The position numbers and the translations under genes are program-made. Positions 1 to 10,891 of a stretch of 64,000 bases of DNA are shown here, piece by piece. Each line of letters opens with the position of its first letter. The stretch's first letter is position 1. Origin of the DNA: Paramecium tetraurelia (lineage: Eukaryota > Ciliophora > Oligohymenophorea > Peniculida > Parameciidae); the NCBI RefSeq assembly GCF_000165425.1, contig NW_001799522.1, forward strand, positions 248,001 through 312,000. The letters are read 5' to 3'. The notes under the pieces were generated by a model that saw only the letters and a program-made list of their open reading frames with translations, searched no databases and was not told the origin of the DNA.

Positions 1-310
1 GGATGGAATAATAATTTATATATAATTAGTTAAAAATTTATCATTTCCTTTCCAGTCGAATTGAGATGAAAATATTATCTAAGAATTATATTAATATCCC
101 AAACCATTTATAAATATAAATTTTGTTTGAATTCATTTAATAATTAATGATAGATATGGAAATAATACACGCTTTTTAATGCTTGATCTCATTTCAGCAA
201 TAAGATCATCACTAACACAAAGCACATTTACAATATACTACCAATAAAATAAATCTAATTTTGAATACTCAGTGTTTTGAAATAGAAATATCCTATAAAT
301 TAAAATTAAA
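1..310. other. Gene-free left edge
   Basis: AT-rich sequence with no frame that can be defended as coding. It lies upstream of the kinase-like gene that follows, whose 5' end is not certain, so a first exon could extend into it. A frame continuous with that gene stays open through this stretch but carries no convincing start codon. Confidence 0.4.
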
Positions 311-1238
311 ATGGAAATGCTAAGAGAGCAAATTAACTTCAATTCATTTTCAATAATTCACAATTTAGGCTGAAAATGAAGATCTCCTTAAACTCAAGAA
401 GCATTTAGATTGTTCAACCACATATATCGGAATAAGAGAAATTTATGATAATGTTATATTAATTTAATAAGCAGACTTTGCTAAAGTAATTGGTAAATTA
501 CATATTTTAGATATGCTCGCTTAAAAACAAATTGGATGGGAAAAAGTATTTTTGTAAGTGTTATAAAAAAGCAGAAGTTGAGAAGTATAAAATATACGAG
601 CAATTGGTTATTCAGCGTAAATTAGGTGATTTCAAGAATGTTGCTCAAATAATAGATTTCTATGAATCATCTAATTCCTATTATTTTATTTACGAATAGA
701 TGAAGAGGATCCATTATCATAGTTTGAGTCATGAAGATATATAATCGATGATGTTTGTATATTCAATTTTATATTAGGATATATTATGTTGTGTTAAAAT
801 GTTGATAGTGAATCATGTCTTCCATGCCCAAATAAATTTAACTAATATTGTAATGGATAAGGATATGAATTGTAAATTGGTGGGTTTTGAACACGCAGAA
901 TTATTAAACGAAGAGAGTGCTCTATAAAACTCATTGATGTTGACAATGGTAGGACATTTGATGGTCAAATTGTATTAATTAATCACTTAATTAGATATCA
1001 ATACAATTCCATTAACAAAGAGTAGATATCCATTCCTGATTATGGTAATTCCCTTGTGTAAGGATTGTTGCAGACTGATTTGGATCAATAAATCAATATT
1101 GAACAAGCCTTGAGTCATGAATACTTTGAATATTTCGATTACAATTCTAGTCCCATGATGCAAAAGTAGATTGTACCAAAATTGAAGTCATTCATCACCT
1201 AATAGTCTCTTTCATCGCCCATAGAGACCAACATCTGA
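311..1238 (+). CDS. Protein kinase-like protein, catalytically altered (pseudokinase)
   Basis: The fold is that of a protein kinase: a VAIK-like region reads KKYFCKCYKK, and the C-lobe ends in LLQTDLDQQINIEQALSHEYF, the usual closing helix of ciliate kinases. The catalytic HRD is replaced by HAQ (HAQINLTNI) and DFG by GFE (KLVGFEHAE), so phosphotransfer is unlikely. Two short introns at 486-510 (25 nt) and 972-994 (23 nt) restore one frame ending at TGA 1236-1238. The 5' end is unresolved: ATG 311 reads into a TGA at 371 and no GT donor lies between them, so the true start may be upstream in another frame or the copy may be damaged. The kinase fold is well supported; a pseudokinase scaffold or regulator role is inference. 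Confidence 0.6.
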
Positions 1239-1276
1239 TTTTTATATTTTACTTTTATAATTTAATCTTACTCAAA

Positions 1277-1654
1277 ATGGAATTGAATAATAAGATTTAC
1301 CCAACTGTTTCTAACCCAGATCTTATGATGGTTCTTTAACACTTGATTACCTCCTTAACAAAGAAGAAGGAATGGAGAATATGTACCTACCATTCTTGTA
1401 TAACCAAACAGAAGTTCGAATTGAAAATAAGATAGGATACTGCTAGATCTAGAAATAAGAGTGGCGATAAATAACAATAAGATTTTAATCAATATCCAAA
1501 TAAATAGAATGACTAAAATTAATAGATTTATAGATAAAATGATTAAAATTAATATGGGTTCAAATTAAACGATTCAAATCAATATCAACAACCAAATATG
1601 TCAAAAATACCTCCTAATTAATAATTTGGAAATTATTCCTAACTCTTATATTGA
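1277..1654 (+). CDS. Small Q/N-rich protein
   Basis: An uninterrupted 125-codon frame from ATG 1277 to TGA 1652-1654. The N-terminal 50 residues are mixed and basic, with three lysines followed by EWRICTYHSC. The rest is rich in Gln, Asn and Tyr with repeated NDQNQ-like units. Almost all glutamines are TAA or TAG, so a standard-code reading sees nothing. Only 38 bp separate it from the kinase-like gene on the same strand. No family is recognised; low complexity suggests a disordered tail. Confidence 0.55.
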
Positions 1655-1839
1655 CCAATCTAATCCTGTGTACTCAAAACCTCAATTATATATAACTGTG
1701 GTTAAGGGATATTTAACTACCTTACTACAATTATTTATATGTTATATTTTAAATATTTATAAGTAAAATCATAATGCTCAAATAAATTAGTGTAGCAAAA
1801 AGAGTAAAGAGGATAGTTGTTATGAACTATATTTAAACA

Positions 1840-2373
1840 ATGTCTAATTTTATTTTTATTCTGAAGTCGAATAGATATGTTTCTTTGAATTTCTTATTCT
1901 AATTGAGTAATTTTTGTATGCATCTTCACAAGCTTAGTAATTTTACTCTATATCTTGAGATTTGAAATGGTAAGTTAAGTATGCATTGTCTCTTGATAAA
2001 ATATCTTACTCAAATCTTCAGTTTATTCAAGAAAAATGAATGTAGTAGGTGATGCTACCATATTCTCATATAATTTTAAATCATCATAGATAATTTAATT
2101 ACCTGTAACATCTTTCATCTAATTTTTGGTGGAATCAAATATAAAACAATTATCTTGCATATTGTCTTGGAAATATCAAATCCAAATTATGGTTAAGATA
2201 AAGTTTCAACTCCTCATTAAAAGATTATTTCTAAAAATCTTTATATTTCCAAGTTCTGTGGTATCATCTGCAAAGTGTTCATGATTCCAATTAAATATAG
2301 AAATCTTCGAAAAATATTCAAGTGAGTCTGTCCATATGTATATAATAGGTAGAATTAAAATTAAACGTTTCAT
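1840..2373 (-). CDS. Possible secreted coiled-coil protein, 3' end unclear or damaged
   Basis: Reading from ATG at 2373 gives a signal-peptide-like start (MKRLILILPIIYIWTDS). The frame meets a TGA after about 55 codons. A second segment, rich in short heptad-like helices (KITKLVKMHTKITQLEQEI), follows in another frame. Joining them needs an unusually long intron of about 45 nt starting with GTTGAA; shorter canonical introns do not work. No clear terminal TGA was found near 1840. It could be a real gene with an atypical intron or a decaying pseudogene. No family recognised. Confidence 0.3.
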
Positions 2374-2392
2374 AATTTCAACATTTTATAAT

Positions 2393-3166
2393 TCATTTCA
2401 TTTTCAATAAATTTCTTATTGTTTCTGAATTGATTGAATTATTTTATCCACTCTTATTTATACTATTATTAATTTTTGTCTAACTTCTGTTTTGTTGTAT
2501 ATTACATATTTCAGCTAAAGTTTATCGGCCTTTCATCATATATTAACTAATTTAGATGTTATTTGATCGTTGATTAATACAGGCCTACTATTGTTACAAC
2601 AGCTTATTGTATCTCTTAAAAAGTTCGTCACATGAGCTTCTGTGAGAAGTGTAACCTCCATGTTGAGAGAAGGAGGATAGCTTTTTTGGAGAACCCTATT
2701 TCTAAGAGGTAGACCCATCATTACTCTAATCCTTTTTCATTGATTCTGATTAACAACTATCATACTCTACTCAATACTTAGACTTCTTTAATTTATAGAG
2801 ACCCTCTGATAATCTCTTGATTTCTTGATTAGCCTCCTCTAACTTTGATTGTAATCCATCCTAATACAATTTCATCTATTATTCTAACTAAAATTAAAAA
2901 TGCCTCCATACACTTATGTGATTTCGAATGTCTGCTTCCTATTGTTGCAATACAGATTCCAATTTCTTGTATTCGAGATTGCTGTTCCTTAGTTATCGAG
3001 ACAACTTGGTAATTCGCTGTATCAGATCCAGACAATTCCAGTTCTCGATGCCATTGATCTTCTCATTACAAAATATCATCATCTGATTTAATATGTTTAA
3101 CTCTTATACTTCTTCTAAAAGATTGCGCAATCCTTATTCAACTTCCTATTTCTCGTGCCTGTTCAT
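2393..3166 (-). CDS. Coiled-coil protein, 250 aa
   Basis: ATG at 3166; one 21-nt intron at 2757-2777 joins two frames; stop TGA at 2393-2395. The first 130 residues are strongly heptad-like (VEQGLRNLLEEVQELN, then KLESVLQQQEADIRNH and QSKLEEANQEIKRLSEGL), predicting a long coiled coil. The C-terminal 120 residues are Ser/Gln/Asn-rich and basic. No catalytic motif is seen. Its start is only 39 bp from the start of the PP2A scaffold gene on the other strand. Function unknown; a structural or cytoskeletal role would be a guess. Confidence 0.6.
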
Positions 3167-3205
3167 TTAACGAAATTAATTAAACTAAATCTCAATTTTT
3201 TTAAA

Positions 3206-5013
3206 ATGGAAGAAGAAGACTGCACTATTTTTATTGAAGAACTCAAAAGTGATGATCCCACTCTCAAACTCAATGCCGTAGACAAAATTGTAACCATAGC
3301 ACAAATCCTTGGACCTGCAAGGACATGCCAAGAACTCATCCCTTACCTAATAGATATCATTGAAGAATAGGATAACGAAGATGAATTCCTCATTAAATTA
3401 GCTAAAGAATTAGTCAATCTCAAACCTTACACTGGTGCCAATATTCATTTGTTAAATGCGCCTTTAGAAATACTAAGTTCTATGGAAGAGCCTTTAGTCA
3501 GAGATAAAGCGGTAGAATCTTTAATCTTGCTTGCTGAAGGAATGCCAAACAGTAAACTCAATTGATTCTATTTTACTAGGTTTTTTTGAAAGTCACTTTT
3601 TTTAAATTGTCCAATAATTAGGTCAATGGGACAACTTTCCTTCCAGAATATCAGCAGCCAGTCTTCTACCTCTCACTTACAAACATGTTTCATTAGAAAA
3701 ATAGACTACTCTTTGGGATTTATTCAAATAACTATGTGGAGATGACACTCCAATGGTTAGAAGAGTTTGTGCAGGAGTTTTGCCTGATCTTGCCAAAATG
3801 AAATGCTAACCATAACAATTATTATCATTATGGGAAGCATTGCTCAAAGATCCCATCGATAGTGTTAAAATTAAAGCAATTGAAGGATCCCAATATATGC
3901 TCAAATTGATTGATGAAGAACATGAATTAGAAACATAGATTCAAGGATACTTTGCTCTTGCTGATCCCAAAGAAAAAAGTTGGCGTGTTAGATATACTGT
4001 TCCTGAGTGTTTTGAAAGCATAATTGACATAATAGTTAAACTAAGTAAGAAGTTATTTTTAAAATTTAAGATAAAAATAAAAGTATTTTAAAAAATCAAG
4101 CAGTTCCTGTGTTTTAATAATTACTTAAAGATACTGAACCTGAAGTAAGATCTATGGCACTAATAGCTATCTATCATTTATTAAAAGAGCTACCTGCTTC
4201 GAACAAAGATTCATTTTTACCATTATTCTTAGCTCTTTCTACAGATACTTCATAACATGTTAGGATGTCTTTGGCAGAACAAATTTGCAAGATATCCAAA
4301 TAATATCAGGTTTAAATCGTGTTGCAAAACTTCATACCCTTAATTACAACTTTGATTAAGGATGATGTTGTAGAAATCAAAATCATGCTCGCTCACAATT
4401 TGGATTAGTTATCATAAGCAATTGGACAGGAAAACTCAAAAAAACACTTAGTTCCATTGATATAGACATTTGCATCAGAGAAACAATGGAGATACAGATT
4501 AGAAATGATGTCTATCATACCCAAACTTCTCAAGGTGGCAGGCTATGACAGTTTCTTAGAGTTATAGGAAGTTTACCTCGAAAAGGGTGTTTTGAATCAC
4601 TATTAAGCAATTAGAGATTAGGCTATAGAAAATCTAGTCTAATTGAGCGAAGTCTTTGGTTATGATAAGATCAGGGATTTCATTTTAAAATGCATCAATA
4701 TACAATTCGAGCATTAGAATTACATCTATAGAGTGTCAGCTATGCATAGTATTGCAAAGTTAAAGAATACATTATCAAAGGATGATCTAGTAAATTAATT
4801 TAAAGTATAGAATATATACTATTAATTACAAAGGAAGTAACCCAGAAGTCTTTGAATGATAAGGTTCCTAACGTTAGATTGAATATTTTCAAGTTGTTCA
4901 CAGCAATCCAAAATAAATTAGACAACAAGACTCAAAATGAGTTCAAAAATAAAGCTAGAACTTTATAATAAGATCAGGATATAGATGTGAAATATTTTGC
5001 ATAAAAAATTTGA
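3206..5013 (+). CDS. PP2A scaffold subunit A (PR65), HEAT repeats
   Basis: About 574 residues, close to the family's usual 580-590, built of tandem HEAT repeats. Diagnostic stretches include RISAASLLPLTYKH, DDTPMVRRVCAGVLPDLAK, SWRVRYTVPECFESI, EPEVRSMALIAIYHLL and KVPNVRLNIFKLF. Introns at 3552-3579 (28 nt), 4045-4070 (26 nt) and 4805-4833 (29 nt) keep the frame. The protein is the cytoplasmic/nuclear scaffold that holds the PP2A catalytic and regulatory B subunits. ATG 3206 fits the start of the first HEAT repeat. It is divergently paired, 39 bp apart, with the coiled-coil gene. Family assignment is firm from repeat structure; which paralogue cannot be said. Confidence 0.9.
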
Positions 5014-5062
5014 TTGATTTCTATATATATATGTTTCAATAACATAAATTTTGATATATAGA

Positions 5063-6253
5063 TCATTTCTATTAAATTTCAGTTTTTGATTCGCTTTCAA
5101 ATGTGTATTAAAATGCAATAGGATTTGTAGCAGTAGATATTTTTTTCATGTACCCTAAAGTAGTATTTTAAAGAAAGTTATCTCCTTTTTGCCCAACAAA
5201 TGAAGTTGATTTTCTATAGTTTCTATCTGTGCTTTGACACACTCTCAAGACTTAGGAAGCTGATTTTTCAATTTTCTATCTTTTGGTTCTACTTGTTAAA
5301 TAAATTTTGACATTCTGAAAATACAGTTGTAATTCATCCTACTCTTTTTTTGTGGGAACATACCATCTACAATATGGGATGAGATTACTTAGGTTGGGAA
5401 ATGTTGCAATTTTTGAAATTGTTACTGATGGATCCAAATTGTCTCACAGAGGCTGTCAATTTGTTATATTCGTTAAATAGTTCATAGACTTGCAATGCTT
5501 ATTTCTGATCGAGTTAAGTATAGCACTCCATAAATTGTCGTATGAACCTACAATACTTAAAAAGAGAATTCATAAACCGTACCTTTCAAGCATCAAATAC
5601 ATGGCTATTAGATCGTTCCAGATTAGTAAGTAAATTTCCATGACCACTGTTCGGTTATGCAGTTTAGAGATACTGAGGAATAGCTGAAGATAGGAGATAT
5701 TCATACATCATATTAAGCTAGAATGAAGTTTAGACAATTGATAGCTTTGTAGAATTGAATGACTGATGTATCTATATCTTTGAAGAAGGCTTCAATGCTG
5801 ACTTTTAGTTTGCTTCTATTAGATATTTCTTAGATGCTGGAGAGTTTATGTATTATCATCGTTTGAATGCCGATGAACTTATTAAGGATGTCTTCTTTAT
5901 TGGTAGATGCCCAACCATTAAAGTAATTTAATTACTATACAAATAATCTACCATGTTTGACATCTCCCATAAGCACATGCATGGTGAGTAGAACTTTTAG
6001 CTTTTTATGATTGTCTAATGTTTGGGGGATGAGTCTTAGGAATTCACGACACACCTAAACGATAGTCATACTTTAAACTAGTTAATCAATTTCAGACAGA
6101 CAAGGAAATCCTATATACTAATCAAACAAATCTACCTTGCAACATTTACTTGACATCTTCCAGATCCACTGTCTCTTGATTATCGAATATGGAGGATTCG
6201 AATAGCTTTCTCTCAAATCTGCATTGTTTCTTAAAGAAGTTTTTTATAAACAT
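5063..6253 (-). CDS. ANTH-domain clathrin/membrane adaptor (AP180/CALM-like)
   Basis: ATG 6253 to TGA 5063-5065, about 360 aa after removing four introns: a 25-nt one near 6130, a 23-nt one near 5680, a 35-nt one at 5548-5582 and a 25-nt one near 5375. The pattern LKVLLTMHVLMGDVKHGRLF matches the helix-4 region of ANTH domains (KALIVIHRLLREG in AP180), followed by an all-helical region with FYKAINCLNFIL. The C-terminal third is Ser/Thr/Lys-rich and unstructured, where AP180 proteins carry clathrin and AP-2 motifs; I see no obvious DPF or clathrin-box motif. The role would be PIP2-dependent membrane binding in endocytosis. The ANTH call is moderate; another VHS/ENTH superhelix is possible. Confidence 0.55.
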
Positions 6254-6286
6254 TTTTAATATTTATTTATATAATTATTTATTGTA

Positions 6287-7730
6287 ATGAGCGAATAAAG
6301 AACTGTTACAGAAACCAGTTAAGATGAGGAAGAGTAGAATAAAAAGAAATTTATCTATTAAACAGAAAAACTCAAACTACTTTTGTAAGTCCCGATTGAG
6401 TAAAGAACTCAACCGATTTGCAAGGATATTGCTGAGATTGCCCAAGTAAACCTCCTAAAATTTATATCTACTTTAGTAAATTAAATTCCTCTCCCAATAC
6501 AAAAAAAAACCAGACTTCTTGGAATTATGTAAAAATCTCTATCTCAAAACATATGAAAAAAGATAATATATCTTTAAGTAAGGCGATTAAGGGGATGCAT
6601 TCTATGTAATCTTGAATGGAAGTGTCAAAGTGTACATAGATGAACCAACAGAATTTAAGAATTTCATGCAACTTGTAAGAATAGATTATTTTATTTAGAA
6701 AGAAATAGCTCAATTGGGTAAAGGTGATGCATTTGGAGAAATATCTCTGCTCTATAATTCCAAGAGAACCGCTACAGTCATAGCAAACGAGAGAAGCGAC
6801 TTAATAGTATTAGAAAAGGATGCCTTCTCAGAATACATGAAAACTATAGACAATACCAACGAGATGAAAACAGTTGCACTCAACAGATTACTTTAATTTT
6901 TAGAATCTCTTCCTGTGTTCCAAATGTTTAACAAAGACTTACTTGTACAACTTTGCACAAAATGTTAAATACAAATGTATCCTTCCTAATAAATACTATT
7001 GAAATAGGGAGTCGAACCAACACACATGTATATAATCAAAAGTGGAAGGGTAAAAGCAATCAAAAGGATTAAATGGAGTTTGGATGATTATCCATCTTCA
7101 TTAATTAGAGGCTAGACTACAAGCAGCACTGACTTATTTAATCAGGATGTCTACTTCGAAATTGATGAATTGGGAGATGGTGAGATCTTTGGTGATTTCG
7201 CTTTGCTAAATGAAGAAGAGTCATAATGTTCTTATATTACATCAATTCCTTCTGAGATTGTTTCAATTAGCTCCTTTAATTTAAAGATGATTGTGCCTTC
7301 GGATCGATTGGAGGCATATCAAAAATAAATTAAATAATATCCTGAAGATGATGATCTCAAATTATTGTATGAAGAGAAGAGAAATTGGAATTAATATAAG
7401 AGAAAACTAATCAAAAATATTTACGTTGATAAACAAAATAAAAAGGGATTTGACAATCGATTGAGACTCCCAGAATTAAAAGGCAAGTCTGCCTTGCCTC
7501 CTATCAATATCATTGACATAAAAACAAGTGACAATAGAACATACTTCAAGTATTTGGAATCCAAAATATCTCCTATGGCTGAATGTAAAAAAAAAGTTTA
7601 ATCCTTAACGCAGGTTGGATTGAGCATGCAAGGGTTGGTGAGACAATTAGAATAAAGCACAAGTCAATTAAGCATAGCGAATTCCTTTTAGAGAAAATTA
7701 AAAAAACTCAACATCAACAGATCTTAATGA
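6287..7730 (+). CDS. Protein with two cyclic-nucleotide-binding domains
   Basis: 462 aa after introns at 6446-6476 (31 nt) and 6675-6698 (24 nt). Two CNB domains follow a short acidic N-terminus. The first has a complete phosphate-binding cassette, FGEISLLYNSKRTATVI, keeping the Glu and the Arg that hold the cyclic phosphate. The second reads FGDFALLNEEESQC and lacks that Arg, so it probably does not bind nucleotide normally. There is no membrane segment and no kinase or pseudosubstrate motif, so it is neither a channel nor a clear PKA regulatory subunit. The C-terminus is basic and Gln-rich. Its start lies 33 bp from that of the ANTH gene on the other strand. The CNB call is secure; its effector is unknown. 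Confidence 0.85.
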
Positions 7731-7887
7731 AATTAATCAATGTTATAAATCATAAAATGAAAAAGAACTTCCTGGTTGTGTTGAATTTATTCTCCTATGG
7801 TTTTATTCTTTTGGCTAAGCTATTTTACGAACAAAATCCTTAGTTCTTTGAGAATAGATTTTGTTCTGCGATTGCACATTCTCTTAA

Positions 7888-10455
7888 TCAAGATGCGAGG
7901 ATTGCTATTACTAGGCCTTCTTCTTAGGCTATTGAGTACTATTAATAGTGATTAAAATCTTACCATCTTTATGAATGATATTGATACAAAGACTCATTCT
8001 CTATCAGAAAAGATTGGTTAGCAGTATGAGCAGTGATTGGAGATAATGATTATCCCTTGTGCCCATTTGGAGAGTGAATCTTCATTTGATGTACATCCCA
8101 CAAAACCGATTATTCTAATTCCTCTTGGCTTCTCCTAGTCTACTCTCTAGTATGAAAACTCCTCTTAGTATTCTTTAATACTGGACTAGTAGGTATGGTT
8201 TATGCAGGTTGAGTGTATGAAAATGCAATCTCTCTAAATGCCTTGTCCAATTATGATCTCTCAATCTTACAAATTGCCTATTCCAATAAATATAATCCTG
8301 TTTGCACTCTCTACTCAAGATGTCTTCCATTTGTGTTTCTGCTCCTCCACAATTTAAAGAATGTCTCCTTCAATGATAACTAGTTCTCTCTCTTAGATAA
8401 GGTGTTTTCCAACATGGCACTACTTAAACACTTAGATTTCAATGCATTTTATATTTGCATATTCTGCAATTCTAATTCATATTAATAAATTAATCTTTAT
8501 TATTGATCTTACTCCTATTAAGAACAAGCCAATTCATTTCTTAACTAATCAACAAATACACTTTGATTGATCCTCCACCTATTGAAAAATTTAGACTTCA
8601 TTTTCTATTAATGTTATTCTGCTCTCATCCTTATAAATTTAAAAAACTCCAAATATTTCTATCTTAAACTATTGATACCATTAGTTAAAATTAGTGCTAT
8701 CTTACTCAAATATTGAGTTTACATATTTGATGAGGTTATTAAGAATATTTCATCATTCACCTTCCAAATGTGTCGATTCTCGAATTCGATATTCAAATTA
8801 TTAGTTAATTCTGTATTTAAATTTAGTGTTAGTTAATAAAGAGTGTTGAATTAAGAGATGTCATCAATGTCCTCAAAATACTCTTGTATCAAGCCATATT
8901 CAGGTAAATAGGAAGTCAATGACAATATCTCAATATTGAGAATGGACACTGCTAACTTTTCACCCATCAATTAAGTTACCTATTGTAAATACATCTCAAT
9001 AGAATTCTCTGATTATAATGCCTGTAACATGATAATCAGATCGTCATTCCCAATCAATTACCTAATAGCATTACACTTCACTCTATTTTAGTACTTTTGC
9101 AATACCATAAACAATTATATTGCGTGATTCCTTTGATTCTTTTTTACTTGTCTGGCTGCCTAAAGAATCAACTTACACAGATTATTATTGACACTCTATG
9201 ATTTTTTCGTAGAATTGTAGTATTATTTCAACCTTCTAAATCCAACTTATTGAATCAGCCTTTTTAAATTCCTCAATTAATTCATAAACTATTTCATTCT
9301 CTAAAGAACCATCGACCTTTTCATCCTCTGCTATAATAATACAATCTTATTGAGCTTATTCATACCCAATTCTAATTTGCATTATTGATTACTGACACTT
9401 AATCCAATGTATTGTTAAATCTATCTACAATACGAAGATTGGTAATTCAAAGCGTAGATTACTTTCCTGTTAAAATGGGTTACCGGAACAAGAGTATATT
9501 AATCATCAAGACTATAAATCTACTGTTAAATCAAGGACTATTTAATTTATCTATAATCCACCTTCACATTCGATTATTAATTCTTTAGTGCACATGACTA
9601 CTATTTTGAGATGTTGAAGCTGTTTATCGACTCTCCTGTAACAATTTAATCATTCATACAATATTCATAATACCCACTCTCATTGTTCTTTATTTAGGAA
9701 TAAAATTAAAGGGGATTTTGATATTGCAATTCAAACACATTCTTATAATTTATTGATTGCTCAATGGATTTGGGTATTTACTAATGATATGGCAATTGCT
9801 TAATAAAATTAGAAGATTGTGTCTACAAGTAACTTCGCTTTGAATTTTATTGAGTTGGAGTTTATTATTCTAAAGTGGGAATTACAAATTCTTTGACTAA
9901 CTGTTCAACCAATTAATACATTTGTTCTGGTTCATTGCTCTGTTTAATGGACTCTTAATCAATTGAATCAAACAATGTAACCAATCTTTGCTTTTCTTAC
10001 TCTTTAGTGTTGGAATTTTCAATCAATGAATTTAATTATGCAAATATGGGTTTGAATGTTTAATAGTAATTGAATTAAGGTGTTTCCTCCTTTTATTTTC
10101 TTACATCTTCCTTTACTTTTTGTTAGGGAATTGATATCGAAAGTTTGAGATCCTATTGTCTCTATTATTTTTCAATCTCATCACGCTTTTTTTAAATGAG
10201 AGTCTTCAATTAGCCAAATTCATTTTGCATTCTTGAACTCACCTTTTCTGTTTCCTGCATTGATTTCTCAAAAGATCGATTATGTATGGATTTATCACAA
10301 TCATTTGAACTAGTATGAAATGAATGATTGCGTTTTGGACATATTTCTCTGGGTCTAAGCATTTCAATCTCTCTTTTCTTATTCATTAGATCCCAATCAT
10401 AATTAAATGAGGAATTAAAATTATGCTTTGGAGGTAATTGAGTATTATGTCTCAT
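7888..10455 (-). CDS. Large Q-rich protein with Sfi1-like repeats
   Basis: A single uninterrupted 855-codon frame, from ATG 10455 to TGA 7888-7890, is the longest intron-free ORF seen here. The N-terminal 150 residues are polar and basic; the middle is Gln/Asn-rich. From about residue 420, long basic helices carry short aromatic units such as KFFNRWR and FFKLWRSR, which resemble the centrin-binding F-x3-W units of Sfi1 proteins. Paramecium is known to have many Sfi1p-type proteins in its infraciliary lattice, so a centrin-binding cytoskeletal role is an attractive inference, but the units here are few and degenerate. Many glutamines use TAA or TAG. Its 3' end converges on the CNB gene with a 157-bp gap. 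Confidence 0.6.
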
Positions 10456-10891
10456 TTGAATTTAAATTATTATTAGTAACAAATAAATAATCATTCCTTG
10501 ATAGAACAAAATCAATTCTCGAAACTAAAATGGTTTATAAAAACAACACCTACTATGCACTATGAAATTAATGGATATTGAATTCTTTAGTAAATGTAGC
10601 AAATTTTTATTAAGTAAAAATAAATTTGGTTTATATATTATTAAGTTTACCTATCTTTAATATTCTTAAATTATATTGTAGTTGGATTATTGAGACAATA
10701 AATGAGTGATTAAATTTAAAGGTAAAATTCTATGGATAATAAAGAGTATATAAATTAACTTATTCAATCTATAAATTCATAAATATAGGAGATATATATC
10801 TATAAGATAACTCAACTATCTAAAATGAATTAATATGTAACTAAAGCTCTTATAATTTTGTTTTATAGATGTTTATATATATATAATATTG
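10456..10891. other. AT-rich intergenic
   Basis: This stretch lies between the 5' end of the Sfi1-like gene and the 3' end of the SAM-FHA-RING gene. Short TA runs occur near 10870-10890. No frame, RNA gene or repeat can be supported. Confidence 0.5.

Noticed and set aside
3155-3205. Earlier ATG at 3155 as start of the PP2A scaffold gene
   Set aside because: It would add an N-terminus not seen in the family and overlap the divergent coiled-coil start; ATG 3206 begins with the acidic lead-in before HEAT 1.
7751-7946. Open frame beginning MKKNFLVVLNLF on the plus strand
   Set aside because: It is antisense to the end of the long Sfi1-like gene and ends after about 65 codons; the minus-strand frame is 855 codons and intact.
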